In this document: positions 26,268-35,857 of the stretch, one piece after another
Layout: each line of letters begins with the position of its first letter
Numbering within the stretch: the first letter of the stretch is position 1
From: Planctomycetota bacterium
GTDB taxonomy: Bacteria; Planctomycetota; PLA2
Assembly: GCA_021776735.1 (NCBI GenBank)
Contig: JAJFFH010000028.1
Span: 1 to 64,000 of the forward strand
Direction of reading: 5' to 3'
Length of the DNA stretch: 64,000 bases
Position numbers and translations under genes: made by a program
The notes under the pieces: model-generated
Database searches by the model: none
What the model was told of the DNA's origin: nothing
What the model saw: the letters and a program-made list of their open reading frames with translations, nothing else

Positions 26268-26314
26268 CATCGCCGTCCGTCAGCTTCCTTCGATCGGAGC
26301 AAACGGACGGCGAT
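26268..26314. repeat. Dispersed repeat, inverted pair
   Basis: CATCGCCGTCCGT at 26268-26280 and AGCAAACGGACGGCGAT at 26298-26314 form 12-bp complementary arms. They lie in the 96-base gap between the end of the giant membrane-protein gene and the CPD-PDZ gene, on the path of minus-strand transcription. Confidence 0.85.
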
Positions 26315-26330
26315 ATCTTTCGCTCCTTGG

Positions 26331-29300
26331 TCAGTCCCAGTCGCCGAAGCGGCGGCGGAGTTGGTCAACTCTTTCGTTGATGGCCGTGCGGTGGGTCTTG
26401 TAGTAAATCGCGCCCGCGACCAGGAGTGAGCCGACGACGAGGACGAGTACGCCGATCGTGCTCATGCGTGCGGCCCGTTCGAGGCCGGCGAGGCCGCGAT
26501 ACACGATCGAGCCGAGCGCGGCGAGGACCGCTCCAGCGCCCGCGACGAGGTAGACGCGCACCTTCAGGAATCCGCCGAGGGCCATCGCGAGCAGGCCGAG
26601 CAGGATCAGCGTGACGTGAAAACCGATCGGGTAGCGCGGGTCCAGCAGCGCTTCGTAACCCGACGTGCCGATCATCGTGATCACGGCGACCAGGCGCACG
26701 CGGTTTTTGGCGGCGGCACTCATGCGCCCGCGAAACATCTGGGTGAGTACGAGAATGCCGAGCCCGGTCGGCAGGGTGTACGCCTGCACGCTGCGCAGTT
26801 CCAGGCGCGTCGTCAGGGTGAGCACGACGAACGCGACAAAGCCCGCGATCGCGACCAGGTGATACGGCGACTCGCGGTCGTCGCGACCCAAAAACGAGTA
26901 AACGAGGCTGTGCAGGCCGATTACAAGCAGCGCGACGTTGGTGCCGAGGCCGTGGACTTGCGTCCAGATCATGGCGACCACCGGCAACACGAAGAGCGCG
27001 GTCGTCACCGGGATGTTGCGTTCGCGGGGCGCAAGGTCGAACACCTCCTTTGCTCCGGCGAGCGCAAGCGTTGTCGTACACGCGGCCCACACGTCGTACT
27101 CGACGGTCCAGAAGTCGGTCGTCAGCACGAGCTGGCGACGCATCGTGGCGAAGAACGCGACGCAGGCGAGTTGCAGCAGGAAGTACGGCAGCATCGCGCG
27201 CCGTTCCTGCCCCTCGACGTGAAAGCCGGCGGCGCATGCGGCAAAGAGTCCGCACAGCAATGCGAGCGACCGCGTGCTGTACGGCTGGCCATAGTGGAGC
27301 AGGAATACGGCGCAAGCCGCGGCAAACGACGTGTACAGAGCGATCGTGCCGGCGGTGCGTCCGTGAATCCGCAGAAGCGACACGACACGATGCCAGAGTC
27401 GGGCGTTGGTTTGGGGGGGGGCGGGGGCTGCGGCGGCGGGTGTTCCGTACCGGCGTTGCACCCAGCTTGCCGCGGCACCGGTGGCGAGCAGCGTGGCCGC
27501 CGCAAACAGCACGGGCCATGCGCGCCACCAGTCGCCCGAGGCGGGCGGATGGGGTAGGGCGAGAAGATACGCCAGCCATACCGGCGCGAGCAGGAGACCG
27601 CCCAGCCAGTCGTCGCGCCCGGCGCGCCAGCGCGAGTCGCGCTGCGGGGTTGCAAGCAACAGCGCCGTCGCTGCGGCGAAAGCTCCGAGTCCCTCCGCGG
27701 AGGCGGGCCCGTGGACCTGAACGTGAAAAAACACGAGGCCGGCGGCTGCGAACGACGCGCGCGCGATCACCCGGACCGGTCGGCCGCGCAGGATCAGGGC
27801 GATCCAAGCGCCGAGCAGAATCCAGACGATCCACGGCCACGCGATGTAGCTCGGCACGAGGAAACCCAGGTGCAGCGCGAGGAGGATCTGTAGTGCGGCG
27901 ACGCCCAGGTAGAGCGGCTGGCGGCGTACAAGACCGTGATGCAAGACAATGGACGCCGAGCCGGCGAGCAGCGGAGCGATCGCGTAGGTGCTGGCCTGCG
28001 CGTGAAGGGCGGCGTGCAACGGCGGCCACTGCGTGGCAACGAGCAGGACCACCCCCCAACCGCGGCGCAACGAGTGCCAGTCCAAAAGATCGGGGCCCCC
28101 GAGGTTGCCGAGCCGTTGCAGGCCCGCGCTGAGCGGCGAGCGCTGCGCGGTGGCGGCGGTCCAGAAGTGTCCGAGCGCGAGCGCGACCCAACCGGACTTG
28201 ATCGCGCCGTCGAACGGGCTGTAGCCGGGCACCGCGGTGATCGCGAAGTAGCTCCCGACCATGAGAGCGAGTCCGCCGTAGAACGCGACCCAGTAGCTGG
28301 CCCCGGGCCCCCTGGTTGTTTGGTCGAGTGCGTGCAGGCGAATCAGCGCGAGACCCAGCATCATCACGAGCGGCGCGTTGACGTGGTAGTGGTCGGTGAG
28401 TACGGGCGTGCCGGGAAACAAGACGATTTGAAAAACGCTGCGCAGGAGATAGAGGCCGAGCAGGCCGAAGCCGAGCACCGTGGCGGTCCGGCGCAGGCGC
28501 GCGACGCTTGGATCGGAACGCCGGTGCGCGATCTCGGCGCGCGCGAGGAAAAACAGGAACGGCACGCTCAGTGCGACGAGTGCGGCGGCGGGGCGGCGCA
28601 AGGCGGGCACGAGCAGCGCGAGGCACCACAACGCGACGGTGAGCCCGAGGTGGTAGCCGGATTCGGCGAATTCGACGGGTAATGGATCCGCCTTGCTCGG
28701 GTGGCGGGCGAGGTCGCGTAGCGCGAGTGCGGCGAGATAGGCCAGCGCGCCCGAGGCGAGCAACCGCGCGTGGGTGAACGCGGCGATGTCGGGATGGGCG
28801 ACGTATTGCGCGGCCAACAAGAGCAGCACGATTGCGGCGCCGGCGGCGACCGTGTGATCGGCGATCCGGACCACGCTCGCGTTGCGCACAAGCCGGCGGA
28901 CCGCGACGCCGGCGGCCACCGTTGCGCCGAGTCCGATCGCGACGAGTTGGATGGCGGTGACGCCGTGGTTCGTGAGCCAGGGGCCGGCCAGCACGCGCAC
29001 GGCGTGGACGTTGCCGGCGGCGAGGAGGAACGCCGTCGCGTACAGGGCCCGCGGTGCGCGCAGCACGGAAGCGATGGCGACGAACGTGAGTGCGCCGAGG
29101 TAGGGCGCGGCGAGTTGAACGGCTGCCTCCCGATAGGCGGGGGCGAGGTGTTGCAGGGATGCCGCGAGGGCGAACAGGCCCGCCAGGGTCAACAGGGGGT
29201 AGGGCGCGGGAAGGGGGTCGAGCGAGGCGGGCTGCGTCCCGGCGATGAGGCGTGGGGCGCGCCGGAACAGGAGCTGGCCGGCCCGCGTCGCGAGTCCGAT

Positions 29301-32300
29301 GGCGAGTCCGCAAAGCGCCCAGCGCCACGGAACGGTGAACACGATCAGACGCGTCTCAACGCTGGGATTGGCGTTGATCTGGGGTAGGCATGCGAGGACA
29401 TATCCCAGTAGGCAGCCGAACGCCGCGAGGGTGCCCGAGGTGCTGGCGCGCGCGGTCGCCAACAACGCCAGCGTCCCGAGAATCAGCGACCATCCGTCGA
29501 GGACCGCACCCGTGAACGTCTCGCGCAGTAGCCAGGCGCCGACGCCCGTGGCCGCGACGATGGCCCATCCCTGGAACGGACGCAGCAGGGCGGCGCCGAA
29601 GCGAAACAGCGTGGGCCGAAGCTCCGCGAGCGCGTAGGGCACCTGCACCGCGAGGACGAGCAGCGCGGTAATGCGCGCAACGTGTAACCGGTGAAGCGGC
29701 AGAAGGAGTTGGTCGAGGAGGGTGAGATCGCTGGATTGAGTCGCGTAGAGGGTGCCCACCCACACGAGCAGGATGAGCAGCACGCCGTACCGGTGGCTGG
29801 GTCGGCTGTATCGGCGTCCTGTCTTGCGGACCGGGGCGAGGCCATGCCACGCGCACTGCGCGATGAGGAACACGATGAGCGAGTACGCCCATACGTCGGG
29901 CACCGAGACGAACAGCGAGGCGAGCAGCAAGACACCGATGACGACGGTGCCGCCGCGCAAGAGCATGTGGGCCGGCTTGGCAATGAGATCTTCGAGCCAT
30001 GGCCAGCGCGAAACGCCCCATCGTCGGGTGACAAGAAGGAGTGCGAGTATGAGCAGCCCGTACAGCAGCGGCGTCGCGGCGGCGCTGCGATCGACGGTAG
30101 CCGCCACTTCGTAGAGGCACGCCGTGCCCACAAATAGCTGCCAGAAACCAAACCGAACCGCGAAGCGCGCGTGCGAGTATCGCCGTCCGTACGCTGCCAG
30201 TCCGAGCCAGCCCATCCCACACAGAAACTGCGCGGATCCTGCCTTGAGCGTCATGCCGACGTCGGCGTTGCGCAGCAGCGTCACGGTTGCGTTTTTGCCA
30301 AGGAGAAACAGCGCGGACGCGGCGATCGGCCACGTGAACAGGGTCCAGTCGTGGCGCTGCACCGGGAAGGGAGTGTTCGCGAGGAAGCGGTCGCCGGTCC
30401 CGAGTTGTTGCAGTGCGGGCCGGCCGCGGAGGACAAAGCAGGCGGCGACCAGTGCGAGTGCGGTGATCGTGCTGGCCAGTCCCGAGCCCCATCCGAGCGA
30501 CTCGAACGTGTCGTGGTACTGCGACTTGAGCTCGGGGAAGAGGATGATCAGGATGACGGCCGCCATGCCGGCGGGGGCGAGCGAGCGCGACCAGTAGGTG
30601 GCGAAGGCGAGGGCGACGGCGGCGAGGACCGGGCCGGAGTGGTCCATCAGCGCGCGGTACGAGAGTACGTCGCCCGGTGTGCCGCGTTCGACGAGGACGC
30701 GCAGGGTCATGCCGACGACGGCGAGTGCGCCGTAGAACCAGAGTACGGTCGAGCGGGCGCGGCGTGTTTCGCGGGTGGGGGCGACGAAATCGAGGCCGAT
30801 CCAGAGCAGGGACAGCGCGGCGAGGCCGAACACCATCGTGTTGCCGTGCAGCGTGCGGCCGGAGAGATCGACGCAGCCGAGGTACGGCAGGGCCGCGGCG
30901 ATGATGACGGTGGCCGTCAGGAGCCAGCGCTGTTTTTGGTCGCGGTGGGCGCGCCACGCGAGGAGGGCGGCGGAGACCAGGAGCACCGCGGCGGTGAGCA
31001 GCGGCTCGGAGCGGTCGTGCCACTGGCCGAGCATCCCGACCGCGCTTGTCAGGACCAGCAGCGCGGGCTGCAGGTCGCGGGCGGCGGCGGCCACCGTCGC
31101 TTTGCCCCGTGCGTGCAGGAACGGGGCGCTGGCACCTGCGGCGAGTGCGAGCGCGAGGCCGAGCCACGGACGTGCGGGTGAGGGGAAGCCGGGGACGAGC
31201 GCGACCGACGCGCCGGCAAGCGCGAGTAGCGTAAGACCGATCCACGCGTGCAGCGTGCCGTCATGCCGGGCGTTGCCGTGCGGCGCGTCGCGACGCGGCG
31301 TGGCTAGTCCAAGCCACGCGATGCCGGCGAGCAGAAAGCCGATGACGCGCACCCACGGGTGTGCCTGCGCCATGACCAGGCCGAGCAGGATGAACGCGAA
31401 GCCCAGAAACGACTCGGCTTCGAGCCGGTGCCCGGTGCCCGCAGGTTTGATTGCAGGGTCGAAAACGACGTCGAGTGCGCGCCGCTCGACATAGAGCAGC
31501 AACGCGCCCGCCGCGATGACCATGGGCGCGTACGTCGCCACCCGTGGCAGATGCGCCATGGACGCGTGCACCCACAAAAAGACCTGGACGAAGGTGAGAA
31601 CGAGTAGCGTTCCGAAAAACCACGGCACCCGGTTCTCGCGGGCCATGGCCGGTGTGAGGACGCGGCGGGAGAATGCGACGACGGCCCCCGCCGCGACCGC
31701 AAAGCCGACATAGAAGCCGGTGCCCAAGAGAACGCGGACCGACGTGTCGCCGATTTGCAGCGTGAGCGCGAGCGGTCGCAGCATGACGAGCGCGCACAGG
31801 GCGACCAGCGTGCCGCCCAACAATCCGCCGAGTGCCGGATGCACGGCGCGACACCAGCGTCGCAGGCCGATGCCGAACACGACAAGGTAGAGCGCGGCCA
31901 CCAGCGACACGACCAGCACGGGGTGCCCGATCGCGGAATCGGCCGCAAGCAGCGCCACGGTCATGAAGTTGATGGGCAAGAGGCCGATGGCCGCGCCGCG
32001 CAAGACCGCGCCGGTGCCCCGCAACGTCATGTCGCGCCGCTCGAGCCAGCCGCCGAGCCACGCCAGCGTGAACGTGAAACCGCCAAGCAGGAGCGGCGGC
32101 ACCGTGTACCGAAACGCCCAGTGCCGATCCCACGTGAAGTACGCGAAGAGCGAACAGCCCACGACGACCATGAGCGCGCCGATCGCGACGTACCAGTTCT
32201 CCAGCAGGAACGGCCGCAGGTGCTCGCTCCAAAGAGACGACGACGGTGTCGCAGGCGGCTTGGCCGGACGAGCGCGCTTCGACCGCGCGGTGGGCACGGG

Positions 32301-33392
32301 CGTTTGGGTTTCGGGGGGGGCGGGGGCCGGCTCGGGTTGGCTGGTCGTGTCGGCCGCCGCGCCTTGCGGAGCTTCGGCGGACGAATCGGGGTCGGGGTCG
32401 GGGTCCGCCGTTGCGCCCTGCGGCGCCAAGGCGAACGGGGCGGATTCGCCTCGGAGAATTCGTCCTTGGGTCGCCGTCAGGCGGGTGCTCCACCGTTGGA
32501 TGAAGCCTTCGACATCGGCGGTCGGGATCTCGTCGGCAAGTTCGCGTCTTCGGGCGGACGAGATGTCCAGGTCGAGTGCGGCACGCACGGCGGCGAGTTC
32601 GGTCGGGAACTGTTCGCACAGGCGGGCGCCGCGTTTGTACGCCGCCCGGGCATGGTCGGACGCGTCGCGCCATGCCGCGACGATGTCGTGCGGAGCGTTC
32701 CCCTCGGCGCCAAAACGAAGCGCGAGACCGATCGCCACGCGCCGCCACTCCCACTCCTTGCCGGAGATCCGCTCGACCACCGCGAGGAGGCGGTCGGGCG
32801 CATCGGAGAGCGCGGCAAGCAACGCGCGTTCCCGGGCCGGCCGGTCATCGGCCGGCGGCAGTTCGGGCGGTTCCGTTTCCACCAGCGGCTCCAGCACATG
32901 CCAGGGCAACGTGATGCCGCGGGCGGCATCGAGCGCGTGCAGGTAGCGTTCATCGATGATGTCGTGGAGTCGCGTCAGGTCTTCTTGATGGTGTTGCACG
33001 AACGCGAGGTCGCGTCGCAGCCGGGCGAGCTCGGCAAGCTGGTCGAGTGCGTCGCTCGCGGTCTTCTCCGTGCCGGGAAACGCAGCGAACTCCCGCTCCA
33101 TGAGCGGCGAGAGAGGCCGGTTTTGAAGACGCAGGTCGCGGGCGCGCCGCGCCAGCGCGAGGAGTTGCCGCTCGGTTCGGCGTCGCAACGCGGCCAACTC
33201 GGGCTCGACGGCGCCATCGAGCCGATCGGCGAGCTCGAGGAGGCTCGGCTGCTCGGCGTGATCGCCGAGTGCTACCCGCAACGCTTCGAGTGCGGACTCG
33301 CGGTCGAGCGTTCCGGCGACCAGATGCCGCGTGAGCAGCTTCAGCAGAGCGTCGTTGTTGCGGTCGTCCGTCTCCACGCAGACATCTTGCAA
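26331..33392 (-). CDS. Giant polytopic membrane protein (~2350 residues)
   Basis: A single uninterrupted frame encodes about 2353 residues. Residues 1-330 are soluble, Glu/Arg-rich and helical; about 335-390 is an Ala/Pro/Glu-rich linker (QPEPAPAPPETQTPVPTARS). The rest is an almost unbroken series of dozens of hydrophobic segments with short loops, ending in a charged tail (INERVDQLRRRFGDWD). This soluble-linker-many-TM layout resembles DUF2339-type proteins, which are usually less than half as long. Function is unknown; no transport signature is recognised. The first possible start is TTG at 33392 with a GTG fifteen bases later. A dispersed repeat at 30178-30195 is in the coding frame (YGRRY). 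Confidence 0.75.
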   Translation of the reverse strand: MQDVCVETDDRNNDALLKLLTRHLVAGTLDRESALEALRVALGDHAEQPSLLELADRLDGAVEPELAALRRRTERQLLALARRARDLRLQNRPLSPLMEREFAAFPGTEKTASDALDQLAELARLRRDLAFVQHHQEDLTRLHDIIDERYLHALDAARGITLPWHVLEPLVETEPPELPPADDRPARERALLAALSDAPDRLLAVVERISGKEWEWRRVAIGLALRFGAEGNAPHDIVAAWRDASDHARAAYKRGARLCEQFPTELAAVRAALDLDISSARRRELADEIPTADVEGFIQRWSTRLTATQGRILRGESAPFALAPQGATADPDPDPDSSAEAPQGAAADTTSQPEPAPAPPETQTPVPTARSKRARPAKPPATPSSSLWSEHLRPFLLENWYVAIGALMVVVGCSLFAYFTWDRHWAFRYTVPPLLLGGFTFTLAWLGGWLERRDMTLRGTGAVLRGAAIGLLPINFMTVALLAADSAIGHPVLVVSLVAALYLVVFGIGLRRWCRAVHPALGGLLGGTLVALCALVMLRPLALTLQIGDTSVRVLLGTGFYVGFAVAAGAVVAFSRRVLTPAMARENRVPWFFGTLLVLTFVQVFLWVHASMAHLPRVATYAPMVIAAGALLLYVERRALDVVFDPAIKPAGTGHRLEAESFLGFAFILLGLVMAQAHPWVRVIGFLLAGIAWLGLATPRRDAPHGNARHDGTLHAWIGLTLLALAGASVALVPGFPSPARPWLGLALALAAGASAPFLHARGKATVAAAARDLQPALLVLTSAVGMLGQWHDRSEPLLTAAVLLVSAALLAWRAHRDQKQRWLLTATVIIAAALPYLGCVDLSGRTLHGNTMVFGLAALSLLWIGLDFVAPTRETRRARSTVLWFYGALAVVGMTLRVLVERGTPGDVLSYRALMDHSGPVLAAVALAFATYWSRSLAPAGMAAVILIILFPELKSQYHDTFESLGWGSGLASTITALALVAACFVLRGRPALQQLGTGDRFLANTPFPVQRHDWTLFTWPIAASALFLLGKNATVTLLRNADVGMTLKAGSAQFLCGMGWLGLAAYGRRYSHARFAVRFGFWQLFVGTACLYEVAATVDRSAAATPLLYGLLILALLLVTRRWGVSRWPWLEDLIAKPAHMLLRGGTVVIGVLLLASLFVSVPDVWAYSLIVFLIAQCAWHGLAPVRKTGRRYSRPSHRYGVLLILLVWVGTLYATQSSDLTLLDQLLLPLHRLHVARITALLVLAVQVPYALAELRPTLFRFGAALLRPFQGWAIVAATGVGAWLLRETFTGAVLDGWSLILGTLALLATARASTSGTLAAFGCLLGYVLACLPQINANPSVETRLIVFTVPWRWALCGLAIGLATRAGQLLFRRAPRLIAGTQPASLDPLPAPYPLLTLAGLFALAASLQHLAPAYREAAVQLAAPYLGALTFVAIASVLRAPRALYATAFLLAAGNVHAVRVLAGPWLTNHGVTAIQLVAIGLGATVAAGVAVRRLVRNASVVRIADHTVAAGAAIVLLLLAAQYVAHPDIAAFTHARLLASGALAYLAALALRDLARHPSKADPLPVEFAESGYHLGLTVALWCLALLVPALRRPAAALVALSVPFLFFLARAEIAHRRSDPSVARLRRTATVLGFGLLGLYLLRSVFQIVLFPGTPVLTDHYHVNAPLVMMLGLALIRLHALDQTTRGPGASYWVAFYGGLALMVGSYFAITAVPGYSPFDGAIKSGWVALALGHFWTAATAQRSPLSAGLQRLGNLGGPDLLDWHSLRRGWGVVLLVATQWPPLHAALHAQASTYAIAPLLAGSASIVLHHGLVRRQPLYLGVAALQILLALHLGFLVPSYIAWPWIVWILLGAWIALILRGRPVRVIARASFAAAGLVFFHVQVHGPASAEGLGAFAAATALLLATPQRDSRWRAGRDDWLGGLLLAPVWLAYLLALPHPPASGDWWRAWPVLFAAATLLATGAAASWVQRRYGTPAAAAPAPPQTNARLWHRVVSLLRIHGRTAGTIALYTSFAAACAVFLLHYGQPYSTRSLALLCGLFAACAAGFHVEGQERRAMLPYFLLQLACVAFFATMRRQLVLTTDFWTVEYDVWAACTTTLALAGAKEVFDLAPRERNIPVTTALFVLPVVAMIWTQVHGLGTNVALLVIGLHSLVYSFLGRDDRESPYHLVAIAGFVAFVVLTLTTRLELRSVQAYTLPTGLGILVLTQMFRGRMSAAAKNRVRLVAVITMIGTSGYEALLDPRYPIGFHVTLILLGLLAMALGGFLKVRVYLVAGAGAVLAALGSIVYRGLAGLERAARMSTIGVLVLVVGSLLVAGAIYYKTHRTAINERVDQLRRRFGDWD
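30178..30195. repeat. Dispersed repeat, intragenic copy
   Basis: TATCGCCGTCCGTACGCT inside the giant membrane-protein gene; the coding strand reads Tyr-Gly-Arg-Arg-Tyr, a frame different from most other intragenic copies. Confidence 0.75.
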
Positions 33393-33472
33393 TCCAGGCG
33401 CCCGGATGCGAAGTCGATTCCGCTGTTCAAGTCAATAAGCCGAGCGATTCGATCGCCACGCCGCTGCGCGGT

Positions 33473-33544
33473 CATCGCCGTCCGTATGCTGCCGTGCGAG
33501 GGGCGTTTCGAAATGCAACCCGACGTCAGGGACGGACGGCGATG
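33473..33544. repeat. Dispersed repeat, inverted pair in a 156-base gap
   Basis: CATCGCCGTCCGTATGCT at 33473-33490 and GACGGACGGCGATG ending at 33544 face each other across about 40 bases, upstream of the giant membrane-protein gene and immediately downstream of the stop of the next minus-strand gene (33549). They could act as a terminator or attenuator hairpin between the two genes. Confidence 0.85.
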
Positions 33545-33548
33545 CACG

Positions 33549-34328
33549 CTACCCCTGCGCGTTGACCGCGGTGCGGGGCTTGGCCTTCGGGTCCGTTTTG
33601 ACGGTGGCGGTCACGGACTTGGGCGGGCGCGTGCGGCGAAAGATCGCGCACGCGCCGCTGATCTTGACCGCGTGGGGATCGGCACCTTGGGGGAGAAACA
33701 TCTTCGCCGGTATCGGGAGTTTCGTGACGCGCTGGAAGTCGCCGATGGTCAGCGGCTTGCGTTTCGGGAAGCGCTGCTTGAGGCGCGCGTTCGCGGCCTT
33801 CAGGTACGTCAAGACTTTTTGGCGGCCTCCCGCATTCGCAAGACGTGCTTCAAGGAGAAGCCGGCGTTGGATTGCCAGCAGATCGGCGAGCGCGGGGAGG
33901 CCCGGGTGCATGGATACCCGCGTCGAGAGCATGGCCATGTCGAGCTTGCGCTTTTTGCCGCGCACCGCGACGTGAATGTGTGTTGTCGTGAATCCGGTCC
34001 CGCAAAACCCGCCGCCGCGCTCGCGGTCCGCCAGCGTTCGCTTGAGCGCCTTGCCATCGTGCTCGAAAAAGCGGTGCTTCTTGATCGCGAACCGGAGCAG
34101 GTCCTGCAACTCACGGGCGGTCAGTTTCGTGGCCAGCACATTGCCCCGCTCGCGCACGCGTCCGTCGCCCAGAACCTCGACCTGCGGCCGCGGCTTGCCG
34201 CCAAGATCGGCCACCGCCAGGCGCAAGACGACCTGTTGGGGACCCGACAGCGGGTAGTCCGCGTCATCCGCCCCACGAACAAGAGCGGTCGCGAGGAGGA
34301 ACATGAGCACCCGGCAGTGAAGCATCAT
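33549..34328 (-). CDS. Secreted hypothetical protein
   Basis: The product of about 259 residues begins with a signal peptide (MMLHCRVLMFLLATALVRGA) and continues with a beta-strand-rich domain (QQVVLRLAVADLGGKPRPQV, GFTTTHIHVAVRGKKRKLDM) and a helical, basic C-terminal half. No family is recognised. Two adjacent ATG codons (34328 and 34325) can start it; TATCTA lies just before them. It is divergent from the decayed CPD fragment at 34370 and is followed by the repeat pair at 33473-33544. Confidence 0.6.
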   Translation of the reverse strand: MMLHCRVLMFLLATALVRGADDADYPLSGPQQVVLRLAVADLGGKPRPQVEVLGDGRVRERGNVLATKLTARELQDLLRFAIKKHRFFEHDGKALKRTLADRERGGGFCGTGFTTTHIHVAVRGKKRKLDMAMLSTRVSMHPGLPALADLLAIQRRLLLEARLANAGGRQKVLTYLKAANARLKQRFPKRKPLTIGDFQRVTKLPIPAKMFLPQGADPHAVKISGACAIFRRTRPPKSVTATVKTDPKAKPRTAVNAQG

Positions 34329-34369
34329 CTTAGATACGCGGGCCGCGACGGTCTTGCACCCGGGGCACG

Positions 34370-34719
34370 GTGGGAATGGTGTCCGCAAGAAAACCGGCGT
34401 ACGGAACCGTCGGCGTACTCGTCGAGTCCGCCCAGTTCGTCGTGCGCATGCACAAGGGCGGCAAGGTGATCGTGCGGGTGCGTCGCGCGGATCCGTCGAA
34501 TGTCCGCGTGCGCGCATGGTCTTGGCATGTACGCAAGCCCGGCACGACGTGGACTGGCAGCCCCCGCGTCGCCGCATCAAGGGAACCATGGACTTCGAAT
34601 TCCGGGACTTGCCCCCGGGCCCGATCGAAGTGTTGCTGACCACCACTCTCGGCGAACAGGCAAAGACCGCTCAAATCGTCTCCGGCGGCACGACCGAAGT
34701 CTCGATCGAGGTACCGTAG
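34370..34719 (+). pseudogene. Degenerate fragment of a CPD-like beta-sandwich protein, frameshifted
   Basis: Two overlapping plus-strand frames together look like one protein piece: 34370 to about 34562 encodes KVIVRVRRADPSNVRVRAWS, and from about 34565 a frame offset by one base encodes TMDFEFRDLPPGPIEVLLTT and GEQAKTAQIVSGGTTEVSIE, ending at 34719. The second part has the end-of-domain pattern of CPD proteins elsewhere in the window. The break falls near a run of five C (34560-34564), consistent with one missing base. The piece lacks an export signal and is far shorter than its relatives. Confidence 0.5.
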
Positions 34720-34744
34720 CGGGCCGCAGCACGAGGACCAACGC

Positions 34745-34787
34745 AAACGGACGGCGATGTCTTTGGCGAACAGGTATCGCCGTCCGT
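34745..34787. repeat. Dispersed repeat, inverted pair (12-bp arms)
   Basis: ACGGACGGCGAT (34747-34758) and ATCGCCGTCCGT (34776-34787) with a 17-base spacer, 27 bases after the decayed CPD fragment and upstream of the HNH gene. This is the tightest of the paired copies and would fold into a strong hairpin. No gene lies between 34788 and 34932. Confidence 0.85.
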
Positions 34788-34932
34788 TCCTGTCTTCGCA
34801 TACTTCCGGCGACGGGCTCGCCGGCCGCAGCCAGGATTGGCCGTCCCCGCCTCCGAGCACACTGCCTGGCACACCCGCCAGGTTTTTCGTCCGCCCGCCC
34901 GCAGGGCCGGGTAGATCCGGTACAACACGTTC

Positions 34933-35856
34933 GTGCGTGGCTACGTCGGAGTGACCGACCTTGGGTGGTACCGCTTCCTGAAGGAGCGCTCGCCGCTCGA
35001 TGAGGTCAACTTCTGGCAGCCTTCCGGCGGACGCGGGTTTCGCGCGATCCAGCCGGGCGAGCCGTTTTTCTTCAAGCTGCACGCGCCGCACAACGCGATC
35101 GCGGGCTTCGGTCTGTTCGCGCGGCATTCGGTCCTGCCCGACTGGCTGGCCTGGGACGCGTTCGGCCCGTCGAACGGGGCGCCGGACTACGCGTCGATGC
35201 GCGCCCGGATCGAGAGGTACATGGCCAGGAAACGCCGCTCGGCGACCGGCGAATACCAGGTCGGCTGCCTGATGGTTACCGAGCCGGTGTTCTTCGACGA
35301 GGCAGACTGGATCGCGCAGCCCGCGGACTGGAAGCCCAACATCGTGCAAGGCAAGGGTTACGACGTCGCGGTCGGTGAAGGGCTTCGACTGTGGGAGGCG
35401 AGCCTTGAGCGAACGCAGCGCATGCGGCAAGAGCTCCTCGTGGCCGAGGGCGCGCCGCGGTTTGGAGCGTCCGTGCCCGTTCGCCCGCGCCTCGGACAGG
35501 GCGCCTTTCGGGTCGCCGTAACCGATGCGTACGAACGCGCGTGCGCCGTGACCAACGAACACTCGCTGCCGGTTCTGGAGGCCGCGCACATCCAGAGCTA
35601 CGCGAACGGTGGCCAGCATGCCGTGGCCAACGGACTGTTGTTGCGCACCGACATCCATCGCCTTTTCGACCGCGGCTACGTGACCGTGTCACCCGATCAT
35701 CGGTTCGAAGTCAGCCGTCGCCTGAAGGACGAATGGGACAACGGTGTCGTCTACTATCGCCTGCACGGCGCACGAGTCCGGGTACCGCAGCACGTCGAAG
35801 AACGCCCCGCCGAGAATCTTCTCGCGTGGCACAACGAGAATGTGTTCAAGAGCTGA
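34933..35856 (+). CDS. HNH endonuclease
   Basis: This 307-residue protein has an N-terminal domain of about 180 residues (VGVTDLGWYRFLKERSPLDE, EPFFFKLHAPHNAIAGFGLF) and a C-terminal HNH nuclease: the first cluster RACAVTNEHSLPVLEAAHI, with the metal-binding His of AAHI, then NGLLLRTDIHRLFDRGYVTV, carrying Asn and the last His. This layout is typical of stand-alone restriction-like HNH proteins found in defence or island loci. The start is GTG at 34933; GTG 34951 is an alternative. Its stop is one base from the ATG of the following GIY-YIG gene, so the two nucleases form an operon. Confidence 0.8.
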   Translation: MRGYVGVTDLGWYRFLKERSPLDEVNFWQPSGGRGFRAIQPGEPFFFKLHAPHNAIAGFGLFARHSVLPDWLAWDAFGPSNGAPDYASMRARIERYMARKRRSATGEYQVGCLMVTEPVFFDEADWIAQPADWKPNIVQGKGYDVAVGEGLRLWEASLERTQRMRQELLVAEGAPRFGASVPVRPRLGQGAFRVAVTDAYERACAVTNEHSLPVLEAAHIQSYANGGQHAVANGLLLRTDIHRLFDRGYVTVSPDHRFEVSRRLKDEWDNGVVYYRLHGARVRVPQHVEERPAENLLAWHNENVFKS

Positions 35857-35857
35857 G

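Noticed and set aside
31755..34469. Long plus-strand frame of about 900 codons opposite the giant membrane-protein gene
   Set aside because: It is the complement of a hydrophobic coding region in GC-rich DNA. The translation is His/Arg/Asp-rich with no domain, and it crosses two genes and the intergenic repeats.
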